Assembly: GCF_024124545.1 (NCBI RefSeq)
Contig: NZ_JAMXSF010000013.1
Coordinates: 62,001 to 126,000, forward strand
Source of the DNA: Pseudoalteromonas sp. XMcav2-N
GTDB lineage: Bacteria > Pseudomonadota > Gammaproteobacteria > Enterobacterales > Alteromonadaceae
DNA length: 64,000 nt
Reading direction: 5' to 3'
Position numbers and translations under genes: made by a program. Numbering within the stretch: position 1 is the stretch's first letter; every line of letters begins with the position of its first letter. The notes beneath the pieces are model-generated. The model saw only the letters and a program-made list of their open reading frames with translations. It made no database searches and was not told the origin of the DNA. Positions 47,988 to 56,790 of this stretch are shown here, one piece after another.

Positions 47988-49124
47988 ATGACAACCAAGC
48001 CCTTAAACCTAGCTTTTATTGGCGGAGGCATGAATTCTGCCGTCGGCTACGTGCACTTTAGTGCTGCGCAGCTGGATAATCGCTTTAAAGTGGTGGCTGG
48101 TGCCTTCAGTCGTGATCAGGATACCAATAAAGCGACCGCACAACAGTGGGATATCGCCACCGAACGCACTTACAGTGACTGGCGCACCCTTATCGAACAA
48201 GAAAAAGACCAGGTAGACGCGGTGGTGGTTCTCACACCGACACCCCATCACTTGGATGTACTGACGGCATTACTGGATAAAAATATTCCGATCATTTGCG
48301 AAAAGTCGTTGGTCTGTGGAACCGCTGAGACACAAGCGTTAGCAAAAGTGTATGACCCCGCAACACACTTTCTGGCGGTGACTTATAACTACAGTGGCTA
48401 TGCTATGGTTCGAGAGCTCAAACACCTTATTGATCAGGGTAAGCTGGGCCAGATCCAAAAAATTCACCTGGAAATGCCGCAGGAAGGTTTTAAACGCCCA
48501 CCGGATATTGCCGGCAAACCGGCGAAACCTCAGGCATGGCGACTTCAGGACTATCAGGTGCCGACTATCTGCCTTGATTTGGGTGTACATTTACACCACT
48601 TATCAAGTTATTTACTGGAACTGGAACCAACAGAAACCTGTGCTCAATTTGCCAACCACTCCGATTACCCGGGATTAGTCGACGATGTACAAATGCTGCT
48701 TAAATACCCTAATGGGATCCGTGGCAGTATGTGGATGTCAAAAACCGCCATAGGCCATCGTAATGGCTTGCAAATCAGAGTATATGGCACGGCCGGCAGT
48801 GCTACCTGGGTACAGCTCAACCCTGACGAGCTGCAGCTGCAATTTAGTGACGGCAGAAGAGAAATCCTGGACCGCGCAGGACAATGCCAATACGCCAATC
48901 AGTTTCGTTACAACCGCATGAAGCCGGGTCACCCAACCGGGTTTGTCGAAGCGTTTGCCAATTTGTACACGGATATTCATCAGGGTCTGACGGCCTATCA
49001 GGCAGGTATTGCGCCCAAAAATGAATATGTATTTGGTTTTGCCCAGGCTCAAGCGGGGATGGCATTGTTTGAAGCGGCTGTGACCTCTGACCAGCAGCAC
49101 GGCTGGTGTCAGGTTTCCTCCTGA
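47988..49124 (+). CDS. Gfo/Idh/MocA-family oxidoreductase in the pse locus
   Basis: NAD(P)-dependent oxidoreductase of 378 residues. The N-terminal Rossmann motif is LAFIGGGMNSAVG, and the family lysine is in IICEKSLVCG. The C-terminal domain contains VPTICLDLGVHLHHLSSYLL, with a plausible catalytic histidine. Substrate is unknown; position after pseC suggests redox modification of a sugar nucleotide or a side-chain precursor. AAGGAGTAGCAACC is the ribosome binding site. The frame is open far upstream, but that part lies within pseC. Confidence 0.87.
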   Translation: MTTKPLNLAFIGGGMNSAVGYVHFSAAQLDNRFKVVAGAFSRDQDTNKATAQQWDIATERTYSDWRTLIEQEKDQVDAVVVLTPTPHHLDVLTALLDKNIPIICEKSLVCGTAETQALAKVYDPATHFLAVTYNYSGYAMVRELKHLIDQGKLGQIQKIHLEMPQEGFKRPPDIAGKPAKPQAWRLQDYQVPTICLDLGVHLHHLSSYLLELEPTETCAQFANHSDYPGLVDDVQMLLKYPNGIRGSMWMSKTAIGHRNGLQIRVYGTAGSATWVQLNPDELQLQFSDGRREILDRAGQCQYANQFRYNRMKPGHPTGFVEAFANLYTDIHQGLTAYQAGIAPKNEYVFGFAQAQAGMALFEAAVTSDQQHGWCQVSS

Positions 49125-49133
49125 CACCCCTTT

Positions 49134-50651
49134 TTACACCTCTGAATAACGCGTTTTTACGTCATTTCTAAGCACTTTGCCCATCGGGTTTCTGGGCAAA
49201 GCACTGAGGCGCTCGAGCGTTCGCGGCTGCTGGTAGTCAGTGAGCTCAGATAAACACAGTAACCGCAGCTCGCGGCTGATATCTACATCCCCCTGCTGCT
49301 CATAAACCACTTTGATATATTCGCCCAGCTGCCTGTCCGCACAACCAAAAGCAACACAATCAATCACTTTGGGGTGCTTCTTGATAACGGCCTCGATATC
49401 CTGCGGAAAGATATTGATGCCCCCGCTGGAGATCACCTCTTTTTTACGTCCGACATAATACAAAAAGCCGTCTTCATCCAGATATCCCAAGTCGCCCGTA
49501 AGAAAATACCCGTCAGCGTCATAAGCATCTTGCGTCTGCTGTGGCATTTTTAAATAGCCACTGAACCCGGTTGTCGTCTGACAGGCAATTTCACCCACTT
49601 CACCGGCATCCAAAGTACACCCTTCTTTATCCAAGATTTTAACCTGAACAAAAGGCAAAGCCGCGCCGACAGCACCGTTTTTATCGCGTCGTTCGCTGAC
49701 ACAAAAATCACTGACAACGCCCACTTCAGAGGCGCCATAACACTCATGCAAGCGACAAGGTAGTTTTTTTAACAGCGCCTGTTTAGATTCTCCCGCGAGC
49801 ACAGCAGACGACGACACCACGCAGCGCAGCGAGCTCAGATCCATTTCTTCGTCACAGCTGAGCAAGCTTTCTAATTGAGCTGATACGGCAAATAAAAAAC
49901 TGACTTGATGCGTTTTGATGGCTTCCAGCCATTTCGGCAAAGTAAATTTGGGCAGGATCACACTGGTTGCCCCCAGCATCAGCGGCATCAACACCCCGCG
50001 CTGGGCCAGCGAGTGATAAAGCGGAGTGGCGACCAAGACAACTTCATCCGGAGTTAATCTGTAATAATGGATTGTGGCGTCAAACGCTCGGGTGATTTTA
50101 CACTGCTGGCTCAGAACGATGGGTTTGGGCTGACCTGTCGAGCCGGATGTCATAGTGAGTATAAAAGGTGCATTGATATCCACCACTGGCTCGCGGGTAT
50201 TCGCCGCCTGCGCCGGCAACTGCTCTGACATAATATCCTGCCAGCACGGCTCATCAGCAACGGGCTGTGAAAGACTGATCAGATTAGCTGGCTCTATGAC
50301 TGCATCCGCCAATAGCGTTCGCCCGATAGAAGGCCAGGCTATTACCGCTGCAACAGGGGTTTTCTTTAACGCCACCGACAGCGCATCACCCTTCAGGCTG
50401 ATGGGTAGCGGCACAATGGCAAGGCCGAGGCGCGCCGCTGCCAGCATCACCACCGGGTATTCCAGGCCGTTCGGCGCAAATAAGGCTACTCGCTGACCCG
50501 GCTGTAACCCTAAGCGGTAAAAATGGGCACACAGTTTCAATACTTTGATATTCAGCGCCTGATAACTCACCGTTTGTTGCTCAAACACCAAAGCGACCTT
50601 ATCTGGCTGAGACTGCACATGCTGCGCAAAAATTTGATAGATATTACTCAC
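49134..50651 (-). CDS. Adenylate-forming acyl ligase (AMP-binding) in the pse locus
   Basis: ANL-superfamily enzyme of 505 residues that activates a carboxylic acid as acyl-AMP for transfer to CoA or a carrier protein. The phosphate loop is LTMTSGSTGQPKP, and the later motifs are ECYGASEVG, YFLTGDLGYLDEDG and GRKKEVISSGGINIFPQDIE. The family lysine is in NPMGKVLR. It overlaps the pseG-fusion gene by eight bases in the same operon as an acyl carrier protein (52239), the most likely acceptor. The acid is unknown. Confidence 0.9.
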   Translation of the reverse strand: MSNIYQIFAQHVQSQPDKVALVFEQQTVSYQALNIKVLKLCAHFYRLGLQPGQRVALFAPNGLEYPVVMLAAARLGLAIVPLPISLKGDALSVALKKTPVAAVIAWPSIGRTLLADAVIEPANLISLSQPVADEPCWQDIMSEQLPAQAANTREPVVDINAPFILTMTSGSTGQPKPIVLSQQCKITRAFDATIHYYRLTPDEVVLVATPLYHSLAQRGVLMPLMLGATSVILPKFTLPKWLEAIKTHQVSFLFAVSAQLESLLSCDEEMDLSSLRCVVSSSAVLAGESKQALLKKLPCRLHECYGASEVGVVSDFCVSERRDKNGAVGAALPFVQVKILDKEGCTLDAGEVGEIACQTTTGFSGYLKMPQQTQDAYDADGYFLTGDLGYLDEDGFLYYVGRKKEVISSGGINIFPQDIEAVIKKHPKVIDCVAFGCADRQLGEYIKVVYEQQGDVDISRELRLLCLSELTDYQQPRTLERLSALPRNPMGKVLRNDVKTRYSEV

Positions 50652-52242
50652 AGTCTGTCCTCATTGGGTATTTGGCGACAAAGTTAAAGTCCTGGTGGCT
50701 GGCATCAGGAAAGAGCTGCTGTACAGCTTTATAACCTGGCTCATCTTCTGCCAGGGCCACAAAGCCCGCCCGCTCATTGAGCAGGTTAACAAATCGATTT
50801 TGTTTATTGATCACCGCAACCCAGACGGCATCAGGGAAAACCTCGCCCGTGAGTGTCAGCTGCCACTGCAAAATAAGCTGAGCATGAACAAAATTAACCG
50901 CGTCACTGGCTGCAAACCAACCACCAAACAGATAGGCCTGTCCCTCTATTGCTGTACATTGATGCCAGACATAGAGTAGCGGTTCATCGCCCTGCAACAG
51001 CACAAATGAGTCACGGGTTTGACGGAACCACCAGCGATAATGCTCTACTTCATTAATTCGCTCGGTAATAGTCATACGCCAGGCGTTATCACTGCGGTTA
51101 CGGGCTCTGAGGTAGCGGTTGATGTGCACATCTGCCACCGGGAACAATTGCAAGTTACCCGCCAGTGTCCAGCTTGTGTCTGGCTGCTCATTGCCGCCTT
51201 GAGGTGCTGTCAGTCCTGCTCCCGTTCCATTTAACAGAGCAGACGCAATACGCCGTGCCCCCAGCCCATCTACATTAATAGCTGCTTTTGTGCAAAGCTG
51301 TTGTACCCGCTTACGCTCACTGTATAAAGTTGCGATTAGCTCAACAACCTTGTGCGTATCTTGTGCCAGTAAGTCTGGGATATGAAGGTAATGCCCCAGC
51401 GCCTCAAGGTCCGCCATTTCATTATCCTGATTGACAGCCAGGCTAAAGCTCAGCGCTGGGGTTTGTGTCGCGGCCAGTTCATATAAAGATGTTCCCAACG
51501 CGCCCACAAATAAGCCACAGCGCTGGTAGTAGCTGGCCAGGCTGGTTGCCTGTTCAATCAAAGTTAAGCGGCGGTGTTTCGCAGCCAGTGTATACAGCTG
51601 CTCAGTGTTCGTGGCCTTAGGGCCAATCACCACCTGTATCGGCATACTTTCAAGTCCGCAAGGCGGCGTTTCGAGTAAGCGGAAAATCCAGCGTGCAGGC
51701 ACATGCCAGTCTCCGCCTCCGCCCAATGAAAATAACACCCCCCCATCACGCACTTCAGCCTGAAGCTGACGGTACTCGGGTGCCAGAATACAATAATCCG
51801 GGCCCAGTAAAGTCTGGCTGTGCTGCGCAAGTTTGCCTTCATAACGTGCAGCAGTCTTTAACCCCTGCCATTTAGCATCCACCACCAGGTCAGCCACATG
51901 GGCCCGGGCCAGATCATCCATGGCCAACAAGGTTGCTCCGGTTTGCCGAATAAGCTGTTCCCATCGCACATCGAAGCCATATCCATCGACCACCCACCGA
52001 CTGGCTGTTTCTCCTCGCTGTGAGAGGGCATCCAGAGCAAACTGCGCATCATTTACGGTGTCTGATTGCTGAGGCACTTCGATAAGCCCAACATCAAGAT
52101 CATGATAGAAACGTGCTGGCACTGTATTCGCATCCACCAGCATCATCACTCGCTGGTGTTGTTCAATTAAAGCTTTGGCCAGCCACTTCATGCGCATGAA
52201 GTGGCCCATACCACAGCGCGTATCGACACGGATGGCTATCAT
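50644..52242 (-). CDS. pseG: PseG-like UDP-sugar hydrolase fused to a GNAT-like (PseH-like) domain
   Basis: Protein of 532 residues. Residues 1-330 match PseG, which removes UDP from the diacetamido-trideoxy-altropyranose: MIAIRVDTRCGMGHFMRMKW, with the catalytic histidine at about 14, and GLFVGALGTSLYELAATQTP for nucleotide binding. After a linker, residues 362-515 look like a GNAT acyltransferase: RYLRARNRSDNAWRMTITER, INEVEHYRWWF and NKQNRFVNLLNERAGFVAL. That half would supply the PseH step. It overlaps the carrier protein gene by four bases. Confidence 0.85.
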   Translation of the reverse strand: MIAIRVDTRCGMGHFMRMKWLAKALIEQHQRVMMLVDANTVPARFYHDLDVGLIEVPQQSDTVNDAQFALDALSQRGETASRWVVDGYGFDVRWEQLIRQTGATLLAMDDLARAHVADLVVDAKWQGLKTAARYEGKLAQHSQTLLGPDYCILAPEYRQLQAEVRDGGVLFSLGGGGDWHVPARWIFRLLETPPCGLESMPIQVVIGPKATNTEQLYTLAAKHRRLTLIEQATSLASYYQRCGLFVGALGTSLYELAATQTPALSFSLAVNQDNEMADLEALGHYLHIPDLLAQDTHKVVELIATLYSERKRVQQLCTKAAINVDGLGARRIASALLNGTGAGLTAPQGGNEQPDTSWTLAGNLQLFPVADVHINRYLRARNRSDNAWRMTITERINEVEHYRWWFRQTRDSFVLLQGDEPLLYVWHQCTAIEGQAYLFGGWFAASDAVNFVHAQLILQWQLTLTGEVFPDAVWVAVINKQNRFVNLLNERAGFVALAEDEPGYKAVQQLFPDASHQDFNFVAKYPMRTDCE

Positions 52243-52490
52243 GCCAGCGCCACTATGGCATCAGCGAAACGCCCCACTTGTGCATTGCGCGTATCCAGCA
52301 GCAGTTCGGGTGGGACTGACAAGCCTAAATGCGCTTCAATGTGCATGATCATCGACAATACCTCAAAAGAGTCCAATACACCGGCAGCGACAAAATCGAA
52401 GGACTCAAAATCAGCTTCGCTCACCACCACAGCACGCGCTTCAAAAAACGCTTTTAGCAAAGTCAGTACGGCTTCTCGTTGTATACTCAT
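52239..52490 (-). CDS. Acyl carrier protein in the pse operon
   Basis: Acyl carrier protein of 83 residues. The phosphopantetheine attachment serine is Ser41 in AAGVLDSFEVLSMI, and the surrounding helices fit the four-helix fold. It is not the fatty acid synthesis AcpP (motif and neighbours differ). It overlaps pseI and pseG by four bases each, so it is translationally coupled with the pathway. The ligase at 49134 probably loads it. Confidence 0.9.
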   Translation of the reverse strand: MSIQREAVLTLLKAFFEARAVVVSEADFESFDFVAAGVLDSFEVLSMIMHIEAHLGLSVPPELLLDTRNAQVGRFADAIVALA

Positions 52491-53527
52491 TGCATATCTC
52501 CCCAGCTTAACTGCATCCCGCGTACCAAAGCTTTGTTTACTGTGCGGCCAATAACATCCGGCAGGGATTTGGGCATAATTTCTCCGCCACCTGGTCGCAT
52601 CTGTGCAACATGCTCTGGCGTGATCCGCTCCCCTGCTTTGATGTCTTTGACGATATACACACAGCGGCGTGCTTTAGACGCCTCGCTGGGATAATGAACT
52701 TGCCCCATTGCCAGCTCAATTTGCCGAACACCATGCACTAAATCAGCCAGTTCATCGGGCGTCATAGAGAAGAAACTGTCTGCGGTGTTATCCTCTTTAC
52801 TCATCACAAAATGCTTTTCAATCATGCATGCACCGACCGCCACTGAGGCCAGCGGTACATCATTCCCTAAAGTATGGTCAGATAAGCCTACAGGGCAACC
52901 AAATGCCTCTCGCATATGTGGGATAGTACGCAGGTTTATGCTGTTGGCCGGAGCAGGATAGGTGCTGGTACATTTCATCAGACATAATTCTTTAATACCC
53001 GCGTCTTCAGCTACCTTCACCGCCTCCGCAATCTCTACCAGAGTGGCGCCGCCCGTTGACATGATCACGGGCTTGTTGGTGGCCGCCACATCTCGGATCA
53101 GTTGATGGTCAATCAGTTCCGGTGAAGCAATTTTATAGGCCGGCGCATTCAGTTGAGCCAGCAGTTCGACTGCAGTTTTATCAAAGGGTGAGGAAAAACA
53201 GGTGATGCCAATTTTTTCAGCCAGCTCAAACAACTCAGCATGAAAATCCCAGGGCATATAGGCCCCTTTATATAAGTCATATAAATACTGACCCTGCCAG
53301 GGGCCGGTTGCCTCAAAATGCGGCAGTTTGCAGTCCATAGTCAAAGTATCTGCTGTGTAGGTTTGCAGCTTTATGGCATTCGCACCGGCTTCTTTGGCAG
53401 CATAAACCAGCTCTTTGGCTTTACTTAGTGATTGGCCATGATTTGCAGACATCTCTGCGATGATGTAGCAAGGTTGGTCATGGCCGACACTCTGACCTGC
53501 AATGTTGAAACCTGATTGAAACGTCAT
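52487..53527 (-). CDS. pseI: Pseudaminic acid synthase PseI
   Basis: NeuB-family synthase of 346 residues that condenses the free sugar with phosphoenolpyruvate. The barrel motifs are IIAEMSANHGQSLSKAKELV, GANAIKLQTYTADTLTMD and FSSPFDKTAVELL; CTSTYPAP and GLSDHT follow. The C-terminal antifreeze-like SAF domain starts near ARRCVYIVKDIKAGERIT. DTLTMD is seen in PseI rather than in sialic or legionaminic acid synthases. It heads the carrier protein and pseG genes. Confidence 0.94.
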   Translation of the reverse strand: MTFQSGFNIAGQSVGHDQPCYIIAEMSANHGQSLSKAKELVYAAKEAGANAIKLQTYTADTLTMDCKLPHFEATGPWQGQYLYDLYKGAYMPWDFHAELFELAEKIGITCFSSPFDKTAVELLAQLNAPAYKIASPELIDHQLIRDVAATNKPVIMSTGGATLVEIAEAVKVAEDAGIKELCLMKCTSTYPAPANSINLRTIPHMREAFGCPVGLSDHTLGNDVPLASVAVGACMIEKHFVMSKEDNTADSFFSMTPDELADLVHGVRQIELAMGQVHYPSEASKARRCVYIVKDIKAGERITPEHVAQMRPGGGEIMPKSLPDVIGRTVNKALVRGMQLSWGDMQ

Positions 53528-53600
53528 GATGTTCTCAAATTCAATTTAACTTATTTATTATCTTAGCTTTTTTGAGGTTCCCTGTCTTTGATGTCTTGAA

Positions 53601-54701
53601 TCACAGCAAGCTTGGTTTAGGTACAGCGTACAATTGTGTTTCCAAAAGCCAATGCCCCTCTTGTCTCAGATAGTAATGATACCGACCCGGAGCATATGAT
53701 TCGATCAATAACGGGATTCTCCACAAATCCTCAGGTGTATGATACAAAGATAATGCCAATGTTGGTGTGTATTTAGAAATATATTCACCAGCCTGGCACA
53801 ATGCATCAAAATCAGCGCCTTCAATGTCCATTTTCAATACGTTACACTTTACTTGATGCATTATAGTACCGAGGTTAACACTCTCAACCAAACAATTTGG
53901 TGGTACCTCTTCGTCCGCGGCAACTACGCTGACAACCGTAGCTGACGAATTCTCTTCGACTCTAAGCCTTTGTCCTTCAGGGAGTCCAACAGCAAGACGA
54001 CGTATATTGACAGGCTTACCCTCTACACCCATAGCAAGTATACGATTGAGAAACAGTTTGATATTGTTAGCGCTGGCTTCAAGTGCCGTGTAATCCTCAA
54101 TAGACGTCGCATAACGCGAATAGAAAGCTGCAAAAGTGTCACCATCAAACGCTCCAATGTCTAAAATACGCATCGTATCATATTGATATAAATCAGGTAT
54201 CCCTGGTGGAAAGTACATCTCGTATTGCTCCGGTATCGGGTAATACTGCCGGCAGGGATTACTACGATAGTTAACAATCTGCTCAAAAGTGTGCCGTGAC
54301 CGTTGATCACTGAGCAAAGATAAAACCGCTTCACAACAGGTTTTGTTTATCTGGCTGCTCGCAGGTGCCTGCATCCATAACACACCACACTCATTCAATT
54401 TCCGAAGAGCCTCAGGGAACATGTCAAATGCAACCAACGTATCTATAATGTGTAGAAATCCAGCCTGACGCAAATCTTCTTCCACCCCACTAAAGCCGAG
54501 AATAGTGACAATGATCGGATAGTTGGTATCCAGACCCGCCTGTGGAAAAGTAAGACAAGGTACACCTGCATATTCTTTGAACTTGGGCGCTCTGTCTAAA
54601 ATAGCGCGTGGTCTGAGACCCATTTCCATTAGATAGGCTGTTAACGCCTGTCCATAGTGGCTCCCACCATAAACATAAAATTGAGTGTCTGCTAGTTTCA
54701 C
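53601..54701 (-). CDS. FkbM-family methyltransferase
   Basis: SAM-dependent methyltransferase of 366 residues. The first 100 residues form a Rossmann-like sugar-nucleotide or NAD-type segment (VYGGSHYGQALTAYLMEMGL). The FkbM domain follows: SAM motif MRILDIGAFDGDTFAAFY, then VKCNVLKMDIEGADFDAL and LALSLYHTPEDLW. It starts with GTG after a strong AGGGGAAGG site. It is the first gene of the minus pse operon, so O-methylation of the sugar or a linked glycan is likely; the substrate is unknown. Confidence 0.85.
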   Translation of the reverse strand: MKLADTQFYVYGGSHYGQALTAYLMEMGLRPRAILDRAPKFKEYAGVPCLTFPQAGLDTNYPIIVTILGFSGVEEDLRQAGFLHIIDTLVAFDMFPEALRKLNECGVLWMQAPASSQINKTCCEAVLSLLSDQRSRHTFEQIVNYRSNPCRQYYPIPEQYEMYFPPGIPDLYQYDTMRILDIGAFDGDTFAAFYSRYATSIEDYTALEASANNIKLFLNRILAMGVEGKPVNIRRLAVGLPEGQRLRVEENSSATVVSVVAADEEVPPNCLVESVNLGTIMHQVKCNVLKMDIEGADFDALCQAGEYISKYTPTLALSLYHTPEDLWRIPLLIESYAPGRYHYYLRQEGHWLLETQLYAVPKPSLL

Positions 54702-55022
54702 TGCCTTCCCCTGTTAACTTACTTTCAATCTAGCATGTGTGCACTACTCCTACTTCCACAGCTACTTCTACTACCGCCTTATAAAAACAGATTTACTATT
54801 GTATATAAAGCGTTTCTTATACGTTAACTCTATGCATGGTTGTCCTGGGGTGCAAGATTCCACAGTCATAATCAGACTTTATTATAAATAACGAGCAACT
54901 ATTGAGTTACTTTTGTACAGAACCACCAACTCACTCTATGGATATCCGAATTTGGCTTTACTTGCCTGATGTCACTCATATAATATCCAAACCAACACTG
55001 AGCTCCAGCGAATAGGTTTATC
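54702..55022. other. Divergent intergenic region between the two glycan operons
   Basis: About 320 bp of AT-rich sequence between two divergent operons, so promoters for both are expected here. An ops-like element lies at 54771-54778 in the leader of the minus operon. No convincing -35/-10 or sigma-54 pair was recognised, and no gene is seen. Confidence 0.5.
54764..54778 (-). promoter_or_regulatory. ops-like element (RfaH recruitment site) upstream of the minus pse operon
   Basis: The minus strand reads GGCGGTAGTAGAAGT, containing the 8-base ops core GGCGGTAG. It lies 70-77 bases upstream of the first gene of a polysaccharide-type operon, the place where ops works in enterobacteria and vibrios. 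The base after the usual two variable positions differs from the longer consensus, so it is only a candidate. Confidence 0.45.
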
Positions 55023-55748
55023 TTGAAGGACGTGCAAATAATTATTCAGGCCAGAATGACTTCTACCCGCCTTCCTGGCAAAGTGATGCTGCCATTGTGT
55101 ACCAGCTCGGTACTTCAGGTGATGCTAGAACGTCTTGGTGATTTGGCCAAACACGTTATCATTGCAACCACGGATGATGGCACAGAGCACCCAATCGTAG
55201 AATTGTGCGAAAGAATGGGCATAAACTATTTTCGGGGCAGCACAGAAGATGTGCTAAGTCGATACTACCTGGCTGCGACCCAATTCGGTGCTCAAAGTGA
55301 TACTGCGATTGTTCGTCTAACCAGTGATTGCCCCCTGATCGATGCAACGCTTGTCTCGCAGGCTATTCACTATTATCAAAATCATGACGTCGACATGGTC
55401 AGCCTGGGACCCCATAGCGGATTTCCACGTGGGCTGGACACATGTGTGTTTGCCTATCACCTGCTTAAACGCACACATCAAAAGGCCACTCATTCATCAG
55501 ACAGAGAACATGTCACCTTAGGTATGGCAAAGTTCAGCACTATGAATAGCCATATCATTAGCGCAGGAGACGATCACAGCCATTATCGCCTGACACTGGA
55601 TGAACCAGATGACTACACTGCAATTCAGGCGATTTATCAGCAATTTAATAATAATCTATGCTTTAGTTACAGTGAGTTATTAGAAACATTAAAGAACCAT
55701 CCCCACCTTGCCGATATAAATAAGCACGTTGAACAAAAAACTGTCTAA
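55023..55748 (+). CDS. SpsF-like cytidylyltransferase-family protein
   Basis: Nucleotidyltransferase of 241 residues. The N-terminal nucleotide-binding motif IIIQARMTSTRLPGKVMLPL and the segment IVRLTSDCPLIDATLVSQAI are typical of SpsF proteins, relatives of CMP-sugar synthetases. No canonical PseF is present in the window, so it is a candidate for activating the nonulosonic acid or another sugar acid. The start is TTG at 55023 with AGG about eight bases upstream; no in-frame ATG fits better. It opens the plus operon, 94 bases before the next gene. Confidence 0.82.
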   Translation: MKDVQIIIQARMTSTRLPGKVMLPLCTSSVLQVMLERLGDLAKHVIIATTDDGTEHPIVELCERMGINYFRGSTEDVLSRYYLAATQFGAQSDTAIVRLTSDCPLIDATLVSQAIHYYQNHDVDMVSLGPHSGFPRGLDTCVFAYHLLKRTHQKATHSSDREHVTLGMAKFSTMNSHIISAGDDHSHYRLTLDEPDDYTAIQAIYQQFNNNLCFSYSELLETLKNHPHLADINKHVEQKTV

Positions 55749-55842
55749 CACAGCGTAAGTCAATGGCGCCCGCACACATGGGCGTAATTTTTGCTAGAGC
55801 ATTGTCATGCCAGGTGATTAAAGTATTCAAAAAGAGAGAACA

Positions 55843-56790
55843 ATGAGCAATAAAACCGTTTTAGTGACCGGTGCCACCGGGTATAAGGGCACGGTATTAG
55901 TACCTAAGCTGCTCGCCAAAGGCTATCAGGTTATCGCACTGGATACCCAGTGGTTTGGTAACTTCCTGCCGGAACATAAAAACCTTACGGTGATAAAAGG
56001 TGACGTGCGTCATACCTCAGACATTGAGCTGAGCGGTGTAAACAGCATCATTCACCTCGCCTCTATCGCCAACGACCCTTGCGGTGACTTAGACCCTAAA
56101 CTGACCTGGGAAGTGAGTGCACTGGCAACCATGCAACTGGCTGATAAAGCCAAACGCGCTGGGATAAAACAATTTATCTACGCATCCTCGGGCAGTGTTT
56201 ACGGCGTCAAAGATGAAGCGCAGGTCACTGAAGACCTCACCCTCGAACCAATCTCAGAATATAACAAAACTAAAATGGTTGCCGAGCGTGTATTGCTGAG
56301 CTACGCGGATGATATGGCTGTACAAATTGTTCGTCCTGCAACAGTTTGTGGTTTATCTCCCCGTCAACGCCTGGATGTATCCGTCAATATGTTGACGATG
56401 CAGGCGCTTGAGAATGGCAAAATCACTGTATTTGGCGGTGCCCAGGTGCGTCCAAACATCCATATCGACGATATTACTGACCTGTACATTTACATGCTGG
56501 AACATCCAGAAAAAACCAGCGGTGTATTCAATGCCGGATTTGAGAATATCTCCATTATGGATATTGCAAATATGGTAAAGGCTCAGGTTGATTGTGACAT
56601 TGAGGTAACCCCATCGAATGACCCAAGGTGCTACCGGATCAACTCAGATAAACTGCTGGCGACAGGATTTAAACCCACCAAAAATGTCGCCACTGCGATT
56701 GAAGAACTGATCAGCGCCTATCGTGCTGGCCAGTTAAAAAATGAAGATCGCTTCTATAACCTTAAATGGATGCAGCGAGAAGTATTATGA
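55843..56790 (+). CDS. NAD-dependent epimerase/dehydratase (extended SDR)
   Basis: Sugar-nucleotide modifying SDR of 315 residues. The Rossmann motif is VLVTGATGYKG. The catalytic serine lies in YASSGSVYG and the Tyr-xxx-Lys in EYNKTKMVAE. RPNIHIDDITDLYIYML is a typical substrate-domain segment. GAGAGAACA precedes the ATG. It overlaps the SIS gene by four bases. Whether it epimerises or dehydrates, and which sugar, cannot be told. Confidence 0.9.
   Translation: MSNKTVLVTGATGYKGTVLVPKLLAKGYQVIALDTQWFGNFLPEHKNLTVIKGDVRHTSDIELSGVNSIIHLASIANDPCGDLDPKLTWEVSALATMQLADKAKRAGIKQFIYASSGSVYGVKDEAQVTEDLTLEPISEYNKTKMVAERVLLSYADDMAVQIVRPATVCGLSPRQRLDVSVNMLTMQALENGKITVFGGAQVRPNIHIDDITDLYIYMLEHPEKTSGVFNAGFENISIMDIANMVKAQVDCDIEVTPSNDPRCYRINSDKLLATGFKPTKNVATAIEELISAYRAGQLKNEDRFYNLKWMQREVL

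Noticed and set aside
54950..54975. TTTGGCTTTACTTGCC upstream of the SpsF-like gene as a sigma-54 promoter
   Set aside because: The distance between GG and GC is eight, not ten, bases.
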